A stretch of 64,000 bases of DNA from Bacillus sp. BP-3 (GCF_028401955.1 NZ_JAQOTJ010000004.1:1-64000); one strand, 5' to 3'. Counted from the stretch's first letter, positions 32,709-41,719 are shown. Numbers and translations: made by a program. Notes: generated by a model not told the origin, from the sequence alone.

Positions 32709-33254
32709 CTACTCTCCTTTAATTACTTTTAAATTCCAATTGGCGTACTTAACAAAAAACCTTTTAAACCAAATCGTACAATAATACGCAGCAATCCCTA
32801 AAAGTAAACCAACACCGAAGAGTATAATAGAGGCAAATACATCCGATAAAATAAAAATTTGAGCGAAAACAATTTTCGCTAACAGAAGTAGCGGTGAGAA
32901 AACAAATACAGCACTAACTGACCAAAGCGTTAAAATAAGACTCCCGATTGCTACTAACGGACCTAACACAATAACCAAATTTAAAAAACTAAGTCCAATA
33001 ATTGCTACAATTGCTCTTGCTACGTTAGAAAAAGTTGGATTATGCTTCACCTGCTCTATACGATGAGACGCTAACGTTTCCTTCGCAATTGTCTTAGGAG
33101 AACCAAGTGCTTTTATAATTTCTTCTTCGGTTTTCCCTTCTTCTATTCCAAATTGAAAATGTTCTCTGTAATCATATAAAATATCGTTTCGTTCTTCTTC
33201 TGGTAGTTTTCTAAGGTGTTCTGATAATTCTTGAAAAAATTCCTCTTTAGTCAT
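32709..33254 (-). CDS. DUF1700 (HAAS domain) membrane protein
   Basis: 181 residues. The N-terminal helical part (MTKEEFFQELSEHLRKLPEE, EDGIE-like GIEEGKTEEEIIKALGSPKT) is the HAAS/DUF1700 signature, followed by about four membrane segments (80-170). Such proteins are usually encoded with a PadR repressor and are thought to act together with it at the membrane. Lies 3 bp after the PadR gene and 5 bp before the DUF4097 gene. Confidence 0.87.
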   Translation of the reverse strand: MTKEEFFQELSEHLRKLPEEERNDILYDYREHFQFGIEEGKTEEEIIKALGSPKTIAKETLASHRIEQVKHNPTFSNVARAIVAIIGLSFLNLVIVLGPLVAIGSLILTLWSVSAVFVFSPLLLLAKIVFAQIFILSDVFASIILFGVGLLLGIAAYYCTIWFKRFFVKYANWNLKVIKGE

Positions 33255-33257
33255 TCT

Positions 33258-33569
33258 CTACACCTCTTCAATAATTTCTTGTACGCCTCTTGCAAAATCA
33301 CGCCACTCTGTCACAAGTGCATAAAGCTGCTCTGTGCCTTGATTTGTTAACTGATAATATTTACGCGGAGGTCCTTCCGATGATTCCTTCAAATACGTCT
33401 GAAAGTACCCTTCTTTCGTTAAACGACGTAGCAAAGGATACACTGATCCTTCTGATATTAAAAATTTATTTGAAATTTGCTGAACTAATTCATAGCCATA
33501 GCAATCTCGTTTCTTTACAAGCGCAAGAACACAAAGCTCCAATACCCCTTTTTTAAATTGAACATTCAA
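33258..33569 (-). CDS. PadR-family transcriptional regulator
   Basis: 103 residues from a TTG at 33569 (MNVQFKKGVLELCVLALV), where GGAGAGGAG has 8 bp spacing; the longer frame upstream reads through this ribosome site. Winged HTH of PadR type: YGYELVQQISNKF, ISEGSVYPLLRRLTKEGYF, GPPRKYYQLTNQG. Probably represses its own operon. The AT-rich gap upstream (33570-33790) contains TTATTATTAATAATATATC and other dyads that could be operators. Confidence 0.9.
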   Translation of the reverse strand: MNVQFKKGVLELCVLALVKKRDCYGYELVQQISNKFLISEGSVYPLLRRLTKEGYFQTYLKESSEGPPRKYYQLTNQGTEQLYALVTEWRDFARGVQEIIEEV

Positions 33570-33790
33570 AAGCAATACTCCTCTCCATCTAGTACTATTC
33601 AATGCAAGGTACCTTATTATTAATAATATATCATTTAGTATTGAATATTACAAGGTACTGTTCCGGTTTTTTCCAAAACAAAACAAATTTTCCCTCATCG
33701 AAGACTTCTCCATTCTTTCCTAATCAAACCGCAATTATTAACATATAAAAGTTTTAAAGAGATTGTTATCTTTTTTATGGAGGGATTTTA

Positions 33791-34621
33791 ATGATGTACG
33801 ATTTTTACCCAACTCAAATCGTAGTGCCTTGTCAATATGGTCCTTATTACAATATTCCATGTACCACTTCCTCTTTTAAAAATTTTTATCCTCTTGTTCA
33901 AAATAGATTTTATCCTTTACATTACGTGGAGACCGTTCCTATATTACAAAAAAGTCAGACAGTTAGGAGCTCATGGACTCCTTTTTCATGGGTAGAAAAA
34001 TATGCATATGCGTTTGCAGGACCTTATAACAAGGCCGAAGTCGCTCTCACATTCGATGATGGTCCAGATCCCGTTTACACGCCTCAAGTATTAAATAAAT
34101 TGAAAAAACATGGTGTAAAGGCGACTTTTTTTCTATTAGGAGAAAATGCTGAAAGATATCCCGAAGTTGTAAAACGCATCGTTAATGAAGGACATATCGT
34201 AGGAAATCATACTTATAATCATCCTAATTTAAATAAAATAGATGATAAGCAATATCATGAACAGATGTTAAAAACAGAAAAAATATTACAAAAGCTAACT
34301 GGATACTCCCCTAAATTCTTTCGTCCTCCTTACGGGATTATAAATGAAAATCAAATGAAATGGGCTACTGAACAGAACTTTATGATTATTCAATGGAGTG
34401 TAGATACATTAGATTGGAAAGGCTTAAATTCCCAGGAAATTACTAACAAAGTATTAGGGAATACTTTTCCTGGAAGTATCCTCTTACAACACACTGCACC
34501 AGGGGGGAAATTACAAGGTTCCGTAGACGCTCTTGACCGGTTTATTCCTGATCTCACATCTAATGGAGCACGGTTCGTAACTCTTCCAAAAATGTTTAAT
34601 ACTACAAAGCAAAGACTATAA
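33791..34621 (+). CDS. NodB-type polysaccharide deacetylase without signal peptide
   Basis: 276 residues. NodB domain from about residue 82: motif 1 TFDDGPD, motif 2 HTYNHPNL (zinc ligands), motif 3 FRPPYG, motif 4 WSVDTLDWK, motif 5 ILLQHT; all catalytic elements are present. It should remove N-acetyl groups from chitin-like, peptidoglycan or exopolysaccharide sugars. The first ~80 residues are Tyr/Pro-rich (MMYDFYPTQIVVPCQYGPYY) with no secretion signal, unlike most such enzymes. The ATG has GGAGGG 7 bp upstream. Role in spore coat or surface is a guess. Confidence 0.88.
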   Translation: MMYDFYPTQIVVPCQYGPYYNIPCTTSSFKNFYPLVQNRFYPLHYVETVPILQKSQTVRSSWTPFSWVEKYAYAFAGPYNKAEVALTFDDGPDPVYTPQVLNKLKKHGVKATFFLLGENAERYPEVVKRIVNEGHIVGNHTYNHPNLNKIDDKQYHEQMLKTEKILQKLTGYSPKFFRPPYGIINENQMKWATEQNFMIIQWSVDTLDWKGLNSQEITNKVLGNTFPGSILLQHTAPGGKLQGSVDALDRFIPDLTSNGARFVTLPKMFNTTKQRL

Positions 34622-34627
34622 AGTGAA

Positions 34628-34665
34628 ATTTTCATCAGCGGGGAGCATTCCCCACTGATGAAAAT
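34628..34665. terminator. 17-bp hairpin between the deacetylase gene and the lasso cluster
   Basis: ATTTTCATCAGCGGGGA-gcat-TCCCCACTGATGAAAAT, one mismatch. It lies between two converging genes and could stop both, but it lacks a long T-tract. It resembles the block at 15212-15255 and may be a repeat instead. Confidence 0.6.
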
Positions 34666-34697
34666 CCCGCCAGCAGGTTTCCAAATAACTACTATCT

Positions 34698-36500
34698 CTA
34701 GACGCTAACTTCTACCTGATTTCCTAGCAACTTACTAAACATACCTCTTTCTTCTTTCGCCAATTGGATAAAGGCTCCTTTTTGAACGATTTCTCCCTTA
34801 TCTAATACAATCACCTGGTCGGCATTACGTATCGTTGATAAACGGTGGGCAATAACGATAATGGTCATCTTTCCCTTTAATCTTTCTAGCGCAGCTTGAA
34901 TTTTCGCTTCATTTTCCGTATCTAGGGCACTAGTAGCCTCATCTAAAACGAGAATCGAAGGTTTTCGTAAAATAGCACGCGCTAGCACAAGTCGTTGCCG
35001 TTCCCCTCCAGAAAGTCTAACTCCACGATCTCCAATGAATGTATCAAGCCCTTGCGGAAGCCTTTTTACAAATTCAGCTGCTGCTGAAAACTCCAGCGCC
35101 TCCCAAATTTGTTCTTCACTTGCATCCGGTTCAATCATTAGCAAATTTTCTCTTATACTTGCATTAAATAAAAATGGATCCTGTGGAACATAGCTAATAG
35201 ATTTTCTTAATGACAATAAATTATCACTTGTAAGCGGAGTGCCATCTATTAATACTTGTCCTTTTTCTGGTTGCATGAGTCCCATTAAAATATCAATTAA
35301 GGTACTTTTTCCAGCTCCCGAACGACCGACAATAGCTGTCATGCAGTTGGAAGGTATCTGGAAATTAATATTTTGAAGAGCATATAAGGATTCCTTCGAA
35401 TTGTAGCGAAAATTAATATTTTGACATTCAATCCCTTGTTCTATAGACAGTGGCTTTACATTTTTATATTGTCGTTCTATATCCTGCAGCTCCGCGGCTT
35501 TGTTACAGTCTTCCTGCAATTCGACTAAAGACTTAAAAGCAGGAACACTTGCAGCAAGTTGCTCTAAATTAGACTGAATACTTGTAAATCGCGGCCATAG
35601 CCTAGAAAAAATAAGGATAATTAATATTAATTGTCCCGGCTGAGCTTGGAATAGTTTTACAGATGTAAAAACAAGAGATGCAATTAGAATAGACGATGTA
35701 ACTTTATAAAAAAGTTGTGAGCTATTTTTTAATTTCATAAATGCCAGTTGCTCTCGCTCTATCTTTTGGCACCAATTGTGCAACCATGTATATCTAGATT
35801 CTTCCAACATATTACTTTTAATATCTTTAACTCCATTAAAATGGTCTGTTATACCCCCAAGATAACTTTTAGCTATCTCAGATGTTTGATTTCCTAGCAC
35901 TCTTGATTTTTTTATAAAGTGTCTAGAAAAATAGGCAAGTACTAAACCAGCGAATAGTACAAAAACTGTTATCTTTACAGATAACCATAAGGCGATTCCA
36001 AGTTGTATTAGTGTAAAAATAAGAGCAGTTAACATCTGAAAAAATAAGTTTGTTCCATTTATAACGCGTCCTAATTCTTCAGTCATCGCATTGATAAGAT
36101 CAGACTTTCTCTTTTTCACAAAAAAACTCCAATTCGCCTGTAATAAAGCACGATAAATTTCTAATCTTATATGGTTTGTAAAATTCATAAGAATTTTTGT
36201 ATTGCGAAGGGTAAGATTTTGCTGTAGGAGGGACTGAGCTATTACCAAAAAGATATAAATGCCTAAAATAAGCAACAAACTTATTGTTTCAGGAATATTG
36301 TGCAGAAATTTAAACATCTCTGGAACTGGAGTTGAACCATTACTTACCTTTACAACTCCGCTGATACTTATCATAGGAATTAATAAAAGAATTCCTATTC
36401 CCTCCAAAAGACTGACTAAAGCCATCCCTAATAGATTTATATACAATATTTTCCCAGAAAAAGAATGTAACTTCTTTGCAAAATATAAGAGATGTTCCAC
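34698..36500 (-). CDS. ABC exporter of the lasso-peptide cluster (D protein)
   Basis: 600 residues: six-helix membrane domain (about 1-330) and ATP-binding domain with Walker A GRSGAGKST, signature LSGGERQRLVLAR, Walker B ILVLDEATSALD and the H-loop AHRLS. In lasso clusters this protein exports the mature peptide and often gives self-immunity. No C39 peptidase domain is fused, as expected, because leader removal is done by B2. Last gene of the cluster, 13 bp after the nucleotidyltransferase gene. Confidence 0.9.
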   Translation of the reverse strand: MEHLLYFAKKLHSFSGKILYINLLGMALVSLLEGIGILLLIPMISISGVVKVSNGSTPVPEMFKFLHNIPETISLLLILGIYIFLVIAQSLLQQNLTLRNTKILMNFTNHIRLEIYRALLQANWSFFVKKRKSDLINAMTEELGRVINGTNLFFQMLTALIFTLIQLGIALWLSVKITVFVLFAGLVLAYFSRHFIKKSRVLGNQTSEIAKSYLGGITDHFNGVKDIKSNMLEESRYTWLHNWCQKIEREQLAFMKLKNSSQLFYKVTSSILIASLVFTSVKLFQAQPGQLILIILIFSRLWPRFTSIQSNLEQLAASVPAFKSLVELQEDCNKAAELQDIERQYKNVKPLSIEQGIECQNINFRYNSKESLYALQNINFQIPSNCMTAIVGRSGAGKSTLIDILMGLMQPEKGQVLIDGTPLTSDNLLSLRKSISYVPQDPFLFNASIRENLLMIEPDASEEQIWEALEFSAAAEFVKRLPQGLDTFIGDRGVRLSGGERQRLVLARAILRKPSILVLDEATSALDTENEAKIQAALERLKGKMTIIVIAHRLSTIRNADQVIVLDKGEIVQKGAFIQLAKEERGMFSKLLGNQVEVSV

Positions 36501-36513
36501 TATTTTGTCCTCC

Positions 36514-37701
36514 TCATGATAATTCGTGCTTTCTTACTTTTCTCCAGATGCATAAAATAGGACGTAAAGGAAAATACAACATATGAAGTTGCTTAGGTAA
36601 CGGCAATGTTTCAGCATCAATTGGATAGGGATAAAGGCAACTCATCGTATATAAAAACTTTTGCTGATAAGACATTAATGAAAATAAGTGACGACTATGG
36701 TACATTGCTACATCATCTGGAACTGGATCTGTATGTAAGTTGACCATTCTTTCCAAATAAAATACTGCTTCCTGCGCTAACGTCTTCGGACGGTTTCCAA
36801 ATAACAATGGTTCCACTTCTTCAATTAATGGAGTTTTTAGTAACTGCGAAGTTAAAAACAATGCTTGACCACCTATATGGAAGTAATAATTTTTCTTCAA
36901 TAACTTAATAGTTTTTTCCCAATCAAGTTGTTGCTTTACAATTTGATTAATGTCTACTAACCAACGCAACCTTGACCAACCATGGCGTGCACCATGAGAA
37001 ACTAGAAATAAAAATAGATCCTCTCTACCTAAAATGTAAACAGGGGTACTAGTAAGAGAACTTATTCTCTTTCGATTCCATAGTTCCTCAAAATGTGGTT
37101 CCTTTCCTGGACCAGGATTTAATCTCCAATGAATTTCGATCTTAATGTTCTTCTGAGGATGAATATATGTTACATGATGATGTCTCCATTTCCAGTCGTT
37201 TAAAACGCTCTCAATATAATCATCTTTAACATAGCCAAGGTTTAATAAAAGTTCTTCCGCTCTATCAAGATTATGTAAAGGAATGAGAACATCCAAATCA
37301 CTCGAAGTACGTAGAGAAATATCACCATAAAGATCATCAGCAAGTACAGGACCTTTTAAAACAAGGAGACGAATTTCGTTTTGAGCAAACAATTTACTCA
37401 TATGTTCCATTTCTGCACTTAAATGAAGCATTTGAAATGTATTCATCTTAAAATATTGATGTAAAGTTTGTATGACATGTACAGGAACCAAATTTCCATC
37501 CAATTCTTTCATCTTTGGATAAATGAACGAATACACACGGTGATGAATCGTTAATTCGAGAAATTTATCCCAATCAATGTTTGCAAACCAAGCCTTATCG
37601 ATTTCTTGTAGCTCTGCAGCAGTTTCTCTTTTCATAATTTCCAGCTGCAATTTGAGCTCCTTAGGCACACATTTTAAATCAAGCTCACAACTATTATGCA
37701 T
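36514..37701 (-). CDS. Nucleotidyltransferase-family tailoring enzyme of the lasso cluster (N protein)
   Basis: 395 residues from the ATG at 37701, with AGGAG 6-7 bp upstream; the ORF extends 5 codons further without support. Nucleotidyltransferase (NTP_transf_5-like) core: LVLKGPVLADDLYG, then SSDLDVLIP with the DxD metal pair, and KIEIHWRL. In paeninodin-type clusters such a gene accompanies the HPr-kinase-like kinase. For pseudomycoidin I recall a report that its homologue attaches sugar to the phosphorylated C-terminal Ser. That role is transferred by family, not shown here. Confidence 0.85.
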   Translation of the reverse strand: MHNSCELDLKCVPKELKLQLEIMKRETAAELQEIDKAWFANIDWDKFLELTIHHRVYSFIYPKMKELDGNLVPVHVIQTLHQYFKMNTFQMLHLSAEMEHMSKLFAQNEIRLLVLKGPVLADDLYGDISLRTSSDLDVLIPLHNLDRAEELLLNLGYVKDDYIESVLNDWKWRHHHVTYIHPQKNIKIEIHWRLNPGPGKEPHFEELWNRKRISSLTSTPVYILGREDLFLFLVSHGARHGWSRLRWLVDINQIVKQQLDWEKTIKLLKKNYYFHIGGQALFLTSQLLKTPLIEEVEPLLFGNRPKTLAQEAVFYLERMVNLHTDPVPDDVAMYHSRHLFSLMSYQQKFLYTMSCLYPYPIDAETLPLPKQLHMLYFPLRPILCIWRKVRKHELS

Positions 37702-37722
37702 GATATTCTCCTTCAAGATTTT

Positions 37723-38175
37723 TCAACCAATTTTTCTAGCAAATTTATTAACTACAGTGAACCTCTTCATTTCTTCTGCTCCAGTAATATAAAAAGGACC
37801 GCTACGCAACCATGCATGAGCAATCATATTTCCGTTCTCATCCTTCGCAGTTCCTAAATATAGTGTACTCTCCATTTGTCGTCTCTCTAGCATTTTCATT
37901 CCAGCTATAGCCCTTACAAGACACTTACTTTCCCAAAAGGTATGACGGCTCATAATATGTATCGCTTCGGAAATATCTCTCAATACAAATTTATTAGACT
38001 CATTATAACTTAAAGATGTTTCATTCATAGGAACACCTAATGTAGGAGCAATCTTAGAGAATGGCCTACCTTTAAGAATACGAGCCCATCCCAAATAAAT
38101 ATAAGCCTCTATAAATAAAAGTATTGTTTTCATATCTAGTGAAAGAAACGTTCGTATCTTTTTTATAATATTCAT
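37723..38175 (-). CDS. Lasso-peptide leader peptidase (B2 protein, transglutaminase-like)
   Basis: 150 residues, the usual size of split B2 proteins. Catalytic C85 in WESKCLVRAIAG and H120 in IAHAWLRSG; the third residue of the triad is less clear (beta strand PFYITG). It cuts the leader from the precursor that B1 presents. 39 bp downstream of B1. Confidence 0.92.
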   Translation of the reverse strand: MNIIKKIRTFLSLDMKTILLFIEAYIYLGWARILKGRPFSKIAPTLGVPMNETSLSYNESNKFVLRDISEAIHIMSRHTFWESKCLVRAIAGMKMLERRQMESTLYLGTAKDENGNMIAHAWLRSGPFYITGAEEMKRFTVVNKFARKIG

Positions 38176-38214
38176 ACATACTTCCCTACTTCTTATCTAG
38201 GATAAAATGCTAGA

Positions 38215-38520
38215 TTACTCGGCTGCCCCTGCTACGATTTCAATCAAATCCTCATCTAACAAGAGTTTCAAAAAAGAAATAACTTGCTTTTCACATGTAG
38301 ACTGATCAATCTCATATTCTTTCATTAATTCAGTAACCACTTCGGTAACCGATATTGGTTTCTCTATAAGTGCCCAAATCGTTCCACCTACTGCACCTAG
38401 ATTGTAATATTTCCCATTAGAAATACTTAACATTACTTTTTCCCCATCCATATCACTTACTATATTCCCTGGGACTTGTGCAACAAATTGATTTAATAAA
38501 GTATCCTGTTTTTTCGACAT
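38215..38520 (-). CDS. Lasso-peptide leader-binding protein (B1, PqqD-like RRE)
   Basis: 101 residues from the ATG at 38520, with GGAG 8 bp upstream inside the end of the kinase gene; the GTG at 38523 is closer to the box. PqqD-like winged fold: DMDGEKVMLSISNGKYYNLG, then GGTIWALIEKPISVTEVVTE and the C-terminal FLKLLLDEDLIE. It is the RiPP recognition element that binds the leader (W-x-x-P-x-L) and presents it to B2. Confidence 0.92.
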   Translation of the reverse strand: MSKKQDTLLNQFVAQVPGNIVSDMDGEKVMLSISNGKYYNLGAVGGTIWALIEKPISVTEVVTELMKEYEIDQSTCEKQVISFLKLLLDEDLIEIVAGAAE

Positions 38521-38523
38521 CAC

Positions 38524-39450
38524 TCATTCTCCTTTATTTACAGTGTTTATTACTAGGTCAACTAGTTGCGGAGCACTAAACCCAGACAACGGTCGACATA
38601 ATCGATAAACAGCAAGCTTATTTACAATGTTTGTAGAGATGTGAAAGTGCCAGTCCATTAACCCTAAACGCGGAATAAGAAAATTACGATAAGTTTGACG
38701 GAAAATGGTATGTAAACGTTCAAGTTTTTCAATTTGTTGTATTTGAACTATTTCATTCTCTGTCTTCACTAGTTCAAATACACCCGCAAGTGGCACTGGT
38801 TTAGGAAAGTAATGAGAAGAAACTGGAACACTGTATTTATTTTCTCTACCATATATTGATTTATATTGACTTTTATCCATACCAAAATTATCAAGACTCT
38901 CTTGCCATAACTTTTGCTGCGGATATGATGGTGTTACGATAGGAACATTATCATTAGAAAGAGATACAGGTATTACATCATCACTTAAAAGTTTATATCC
39001 TCTCTTCATAAACGCTGAAGCTAACGTCGACTTTCCAGCACCTGACTCACCTACAAAAGCATATGCTTTCCCATCAATTACTACAGCACTGCCATGCAAA
39101 GGAAGTATTTTCTTTTGCATCAATATTACACCCATACATGTTCCAAGAATATAGAGCCTGACCAAACTATCATCCGCACCATCGAGCGGGCAAACTGCTA
39201 TCCTTTTTCCCGATTGTGCCGAAAAAAAGCCCACATCAGGCACATAAAACATCACTTGATCATCTTTAACAACATGTTTAAATGGTGTATCTACTAACTC
39301 AGATGAAAAACTTAATATATTATCAATTTGAATTTCAATGTCTATTGAAACCTGTTGTTCATTTATTCGTTGTAATTCCGGCAAAGGAATCTCACTTGAA
39401 ATTTTGAAATCAAAGGCTTTATACATAACCTTTTTTTCAGTTTCTAGCAT
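38524..39450 (-). CDS. HPr-kinase-like precursor-tailoring kinase (K protein)
   Basis: 308 residues from the ATG at 39450 (MLETEKKVMYKAFDF), with GGAGTG 6 bp upstream; longer frame starts lie inside a hairpin and have no ribosome site. P-loop GESGAGKSTLASAFM near residue 143 and LHGSAVVIDGKAYAFV match the HPr-kinase C-terminal fold. In paeninodin clusters the homologous kinase phosphorylates the C-terminal serine of the precursor. The precursor here also ends in Ser, which fits. Confidence 0.88.
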   Translation of the reverse strand: MLETEKKVMYKAFDFKISSEIPLPELQRINEQQVSIDIEIQIDNILSFSSELVDTPFKHVVKDDQVMFYVPDVGFFSAQSGKRIAVCPLDGADDSLVRLYILGTCMGVILMQKKILPLHGSAVVIDGKAYAFVGESGAGKSTLASAFMKRGYKLLSDDVIPVSLSNDNVPIVTPSYPQQKLWQESLDNFGMDKSQYKSIYGRENKYSVPVSSHYFPKPVPLAGVFELVKTENEIVQIQQIEKLERLHTIFRQTYRNFLIPRLGLMDWHFHISTNIVNKLAVYRLCRPLSGFSAPQLVDLVINTVNKGE

Positions 39451-39482
39451 TATTTTCACTCCAATATATCCATGGTTAAATG

Positions 39483-39520
39483 AAAGACCTTTATACAATA
39501 AAAAAGTATAAAGGTCTTTT
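39483..39520 (-). terminator. Hairpin between the lasso precursor and the downstream genes (attenuator)
   Basis: AAAGACCTTTATAC and GTATAAAGGTCTTT form a 14-bp stem around a 9-10 base A/T loop. On the minus strand it is followed by CATTT, so termination is probably partial. Its place, directly after the precursor gene, would give more precursor mRNA than enzyme mRNA. Confidence 0.7.
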
Positions 39521-39608
39521 TAGCATATACGAACTTAAAAATAAGAACATTTTACATAGTTTCATAGATATACATTCAGTAAGATAAATTGTATATGCTA
39601 CTCCTTAC

Positions 39609-39764
39609 TCAGCTAGTAAAGCGATTCCAAGTATTAGGATCTTTTGGATCAACAGGGTGACCAGGGTTATACGCTTCATCAGTATATGGACCATAAACTG
39701 TTGACGCCATTGTCATGTTAACATCAAGTACTTCTAATACAGGTTGTTGCCATTCCTTTTTCAT
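39609..39764 (-). CDS. Lasso-peptide precursor (A protein), 51 residues
   Basis: ATG at 39764 with AAGGAGGTGAGAAT upstream, overlapping the end of the cyclase gene. The leader begins MKKEWQQPVLEVLDVN and carries the W-x-x-P-x-L motif read by B1, then M-T-M-A. The likely core starts at Ala20 or Ser21 (STVYGPYTDEAYN) and runs to NRFTS at the stop. It is very like the paeninodin leader. The C-terminal Ser is the expected phosphorylation site of the K protein. With Ser21 as residue 1, Asp29 is at position 9, right for a ring. With Ala20 as residue 1 (Thr18 at -2, the usual rule), the acid is at position 10. The core of 31-32 residues is longer than usual. Confidence 0.9.
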   Translation of the reverse strand: MKKEWQQPVLEVLDVNMTMASTVYGPYTDEAYNPGHPVDPKDPNTWNRFTS

Positions 39765-39778
39765 ATTCTCACCTCCTT

Positions 39779-41719
39779 TCAAGTAAATTGTTGAATAAAT
39801 CGATAAACAATTAAGCTACGCATTAAAATCTTATAATCAGGATCGATTGCACGTTCTAAAAGAGGCCCCTCTTTAGCTTTTAGAAGCGCTCGCTTTATTA
39901 CTTCACCATCTAAAAATTCTAAAGCTTTTTGGTCTGTACTCATTCGCTCTAATTCTTCTATAAACATATTCCAGTGCGGACTCATTCGATGAACCCAATC
40001 TGCTCCTTGTACACCTCGAATGTGTTGATTTAATCGCACTTTATCAGGTAAATACTTTTCGGTAGATCTACGAATCAAAGCGCGATCCATACCTTTCTGT
40101 ACATATTGCTCTTCTGGTACAGATAAACAATAACGAATCACACGTATGTCATTACTTGGATCACGTTTCCACAATGAGTAGTGCAATGATAATTTTGTTG
40201 CCACTGTATTACTTGCATTCCAGTGAAACAACTCTTCAAAGTGACTTTTTCTTTGTTCATATATGTTCGCTGCAGAAAACCATCCCGTTTCATCAATTCC
40301 ATATTCCCTAAGTTTATTAAACACATCCATCTTTTTTGCAAAATCCGGATTAATTACCATCGGAAATATATACGGCGTACCTGATGAGAACGCTCGATCA
40401 ATAGACGGAAATGCCAACCTCGCAATGAATGGTAACCTCCGCAACCGAGCTCCACCTACATTGTTACTATATTGATGCAATTCTTGAGCTAAGCGAATCC
40501 ACTTTAGCCTTTTTAAAAGAAGAGCATAATAATCCAGAGCTGATCCCCATGATATAGATAGATTTCCTCTTCCACCATTTAAAAGAACTCCAACGTCTTC
40601 CTTGTACCCTTCCTCAAACATTCCTTTCATCCAAAAAGAATTCTCAAAGAATTTATATGGCATCTCCATTATTCCAAGGAAATCCGTTATTTCAGAAAAT
40701 GGATCCCTTCCCTTAAAATCTAAATAATTGTCTTCTATACCTCCTACATATCGTACCGTTTCTTTAATAAGCGGTCGCTCATCCGGCATTAGATGTTTAG
40801 GTGTAAAATCCTCAAAATCATTTGATGGTATGTAGCTAAATGTATGTAATGGTTTGTTTTCTTCACGTAAAACCTTGGCAGCAAAGCTCGCAATAGCACC
40901 CGAATCTAATCCTCCGCTTAGCTGTGCTCCAACTTGTCGGTGAGTTCGTACTCGAGATGTAACAGCCTCTTGAAAAATTTCTTGAAATGCTTCTACATAT
41001 TCTTCATTTGACTTTAAGCGAAGCTTTCTTTCTGGAACTAATGTACAATATCTCGAAAGCGTTACTTTATTCCCAACTACTATAATGCTATGAGATGGTG
41101 GTACTTGTTCTATATTTTTATAAGGCGTTATAGTGGTATCGGCTACATCAACCATTCCACATATAGCCAAGTATTCGGCAAGCCACTGTTCATTTAATTG
41201 CTTTTGAACATAAGGTAATGACAGCAATGGTTGTATTGTCGTACAAAAAGCTAATTGCTGTTGATTACAATAATAATATAGCGTTCGACTCCCAGAAAAG
41301 TCCCTTGCCCCAAATAATTTTTGGTTTTTTTCATCCCAAATCATAAAGGCAAAATCGCCTACTAAATATTTAGGGCTTTCTTCACCCCATTTTTGATAGG
41401 AGAGCAAAATTAACTGACTATCTGTTATCCTTTTCCTATCAGCATAATCGACTTGCAACCTCTCAAATAACTCTTCACGATTATCGATAATAGCATCTGC
41501 TGTAATCGCCAATTTCCTTTCGTTATCATAAAAAGGTAATTGTTCACCAACAGACTCTGGTGTGACCCATTGCGCGTGACAGCCGAGGAAAACGTTTTCT
41601 TTGTGCCATATTTGAATATCATCAGCAGGATACTTTTGCAAATCCTTCATTAATCTAATACCATATTCAATCGGTATAGACTCATTGTTAAAATGTAAAA
41701 TTCCAGTTATAGCACTCAT
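39779..41719 (-). CDS. Lasso-peptide cyclase (C protein, asparagine synthetase B homologue)
   Basis: 646 residues. N-terminal glutaminase-like domain, but it begins MSAITGIL with no Cys2, so it cannot hydrolyse glutamine. C-terminal AMP-forming domain with the PP-loop SGGLDSGAIASFA near residue 265. It activates the ring Asp/Glu side chain as the AMP ester and closes the macrolactam with the core N-terminus. First gene of the cluster as transcribed. The ATG has GGGAGGG upstream. The precursor's ribosome site overlaps its stop codon. Confidence 0.95.
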   Translation of the reverse strand: MSAITGILHFNNESIPIEYGIRLMKDLQKYPADDIQIWHKENVFLGCHAQWVTPESVGEQLPFYDNERKLAITADAIIDNREELFERLQVDYADRKRITDSQLILLSYQKWGEESPKYLVGDFAFMIWDEKNQKLFGARDFSGSRTLYYYCNQQQLAFCTTIQPLLSLPYVQKQLNEQWLAEYLAICGMVDVADTTITPYKNIEQVPPSHSIIVVGNKVTLSRYCTLVPERKLRLKSNEEYVEAFQEIFQEAVTSRVRTHRQVGAQLSGGLDSGAIASFAAKVLREENKPLHTFSYIPSNDFEDFTPKHLMPDERPLIKETVRYVGGIEDNYLDFKGRDPFSEITDFLGIMEMPYKFFENSFWMKGMFEEGYKEDVGVLLNGGRGNLSISWGSALDYYALLLKRLKWIRLAQELHQYSNNVGGARLRRLPFIARLAFPSIDRAFSSGTPYIFPMVINPDFAKKMDVFNKLREYGIDETGWFSAANIYEQRKSHFEELFHWNASNTVATKLSLHYSLWKRDPSNDIRVIRYCLSVPEEQYVQKGMDRALIRRSTEKYLPDKVRLNQHIRGVQGADWVHRMSPHWNMFIEELERMSTDQKALEFLDGEVIKRALLKAKEGPLLERAIDPDYKILMRSLIVYRFIQQFT

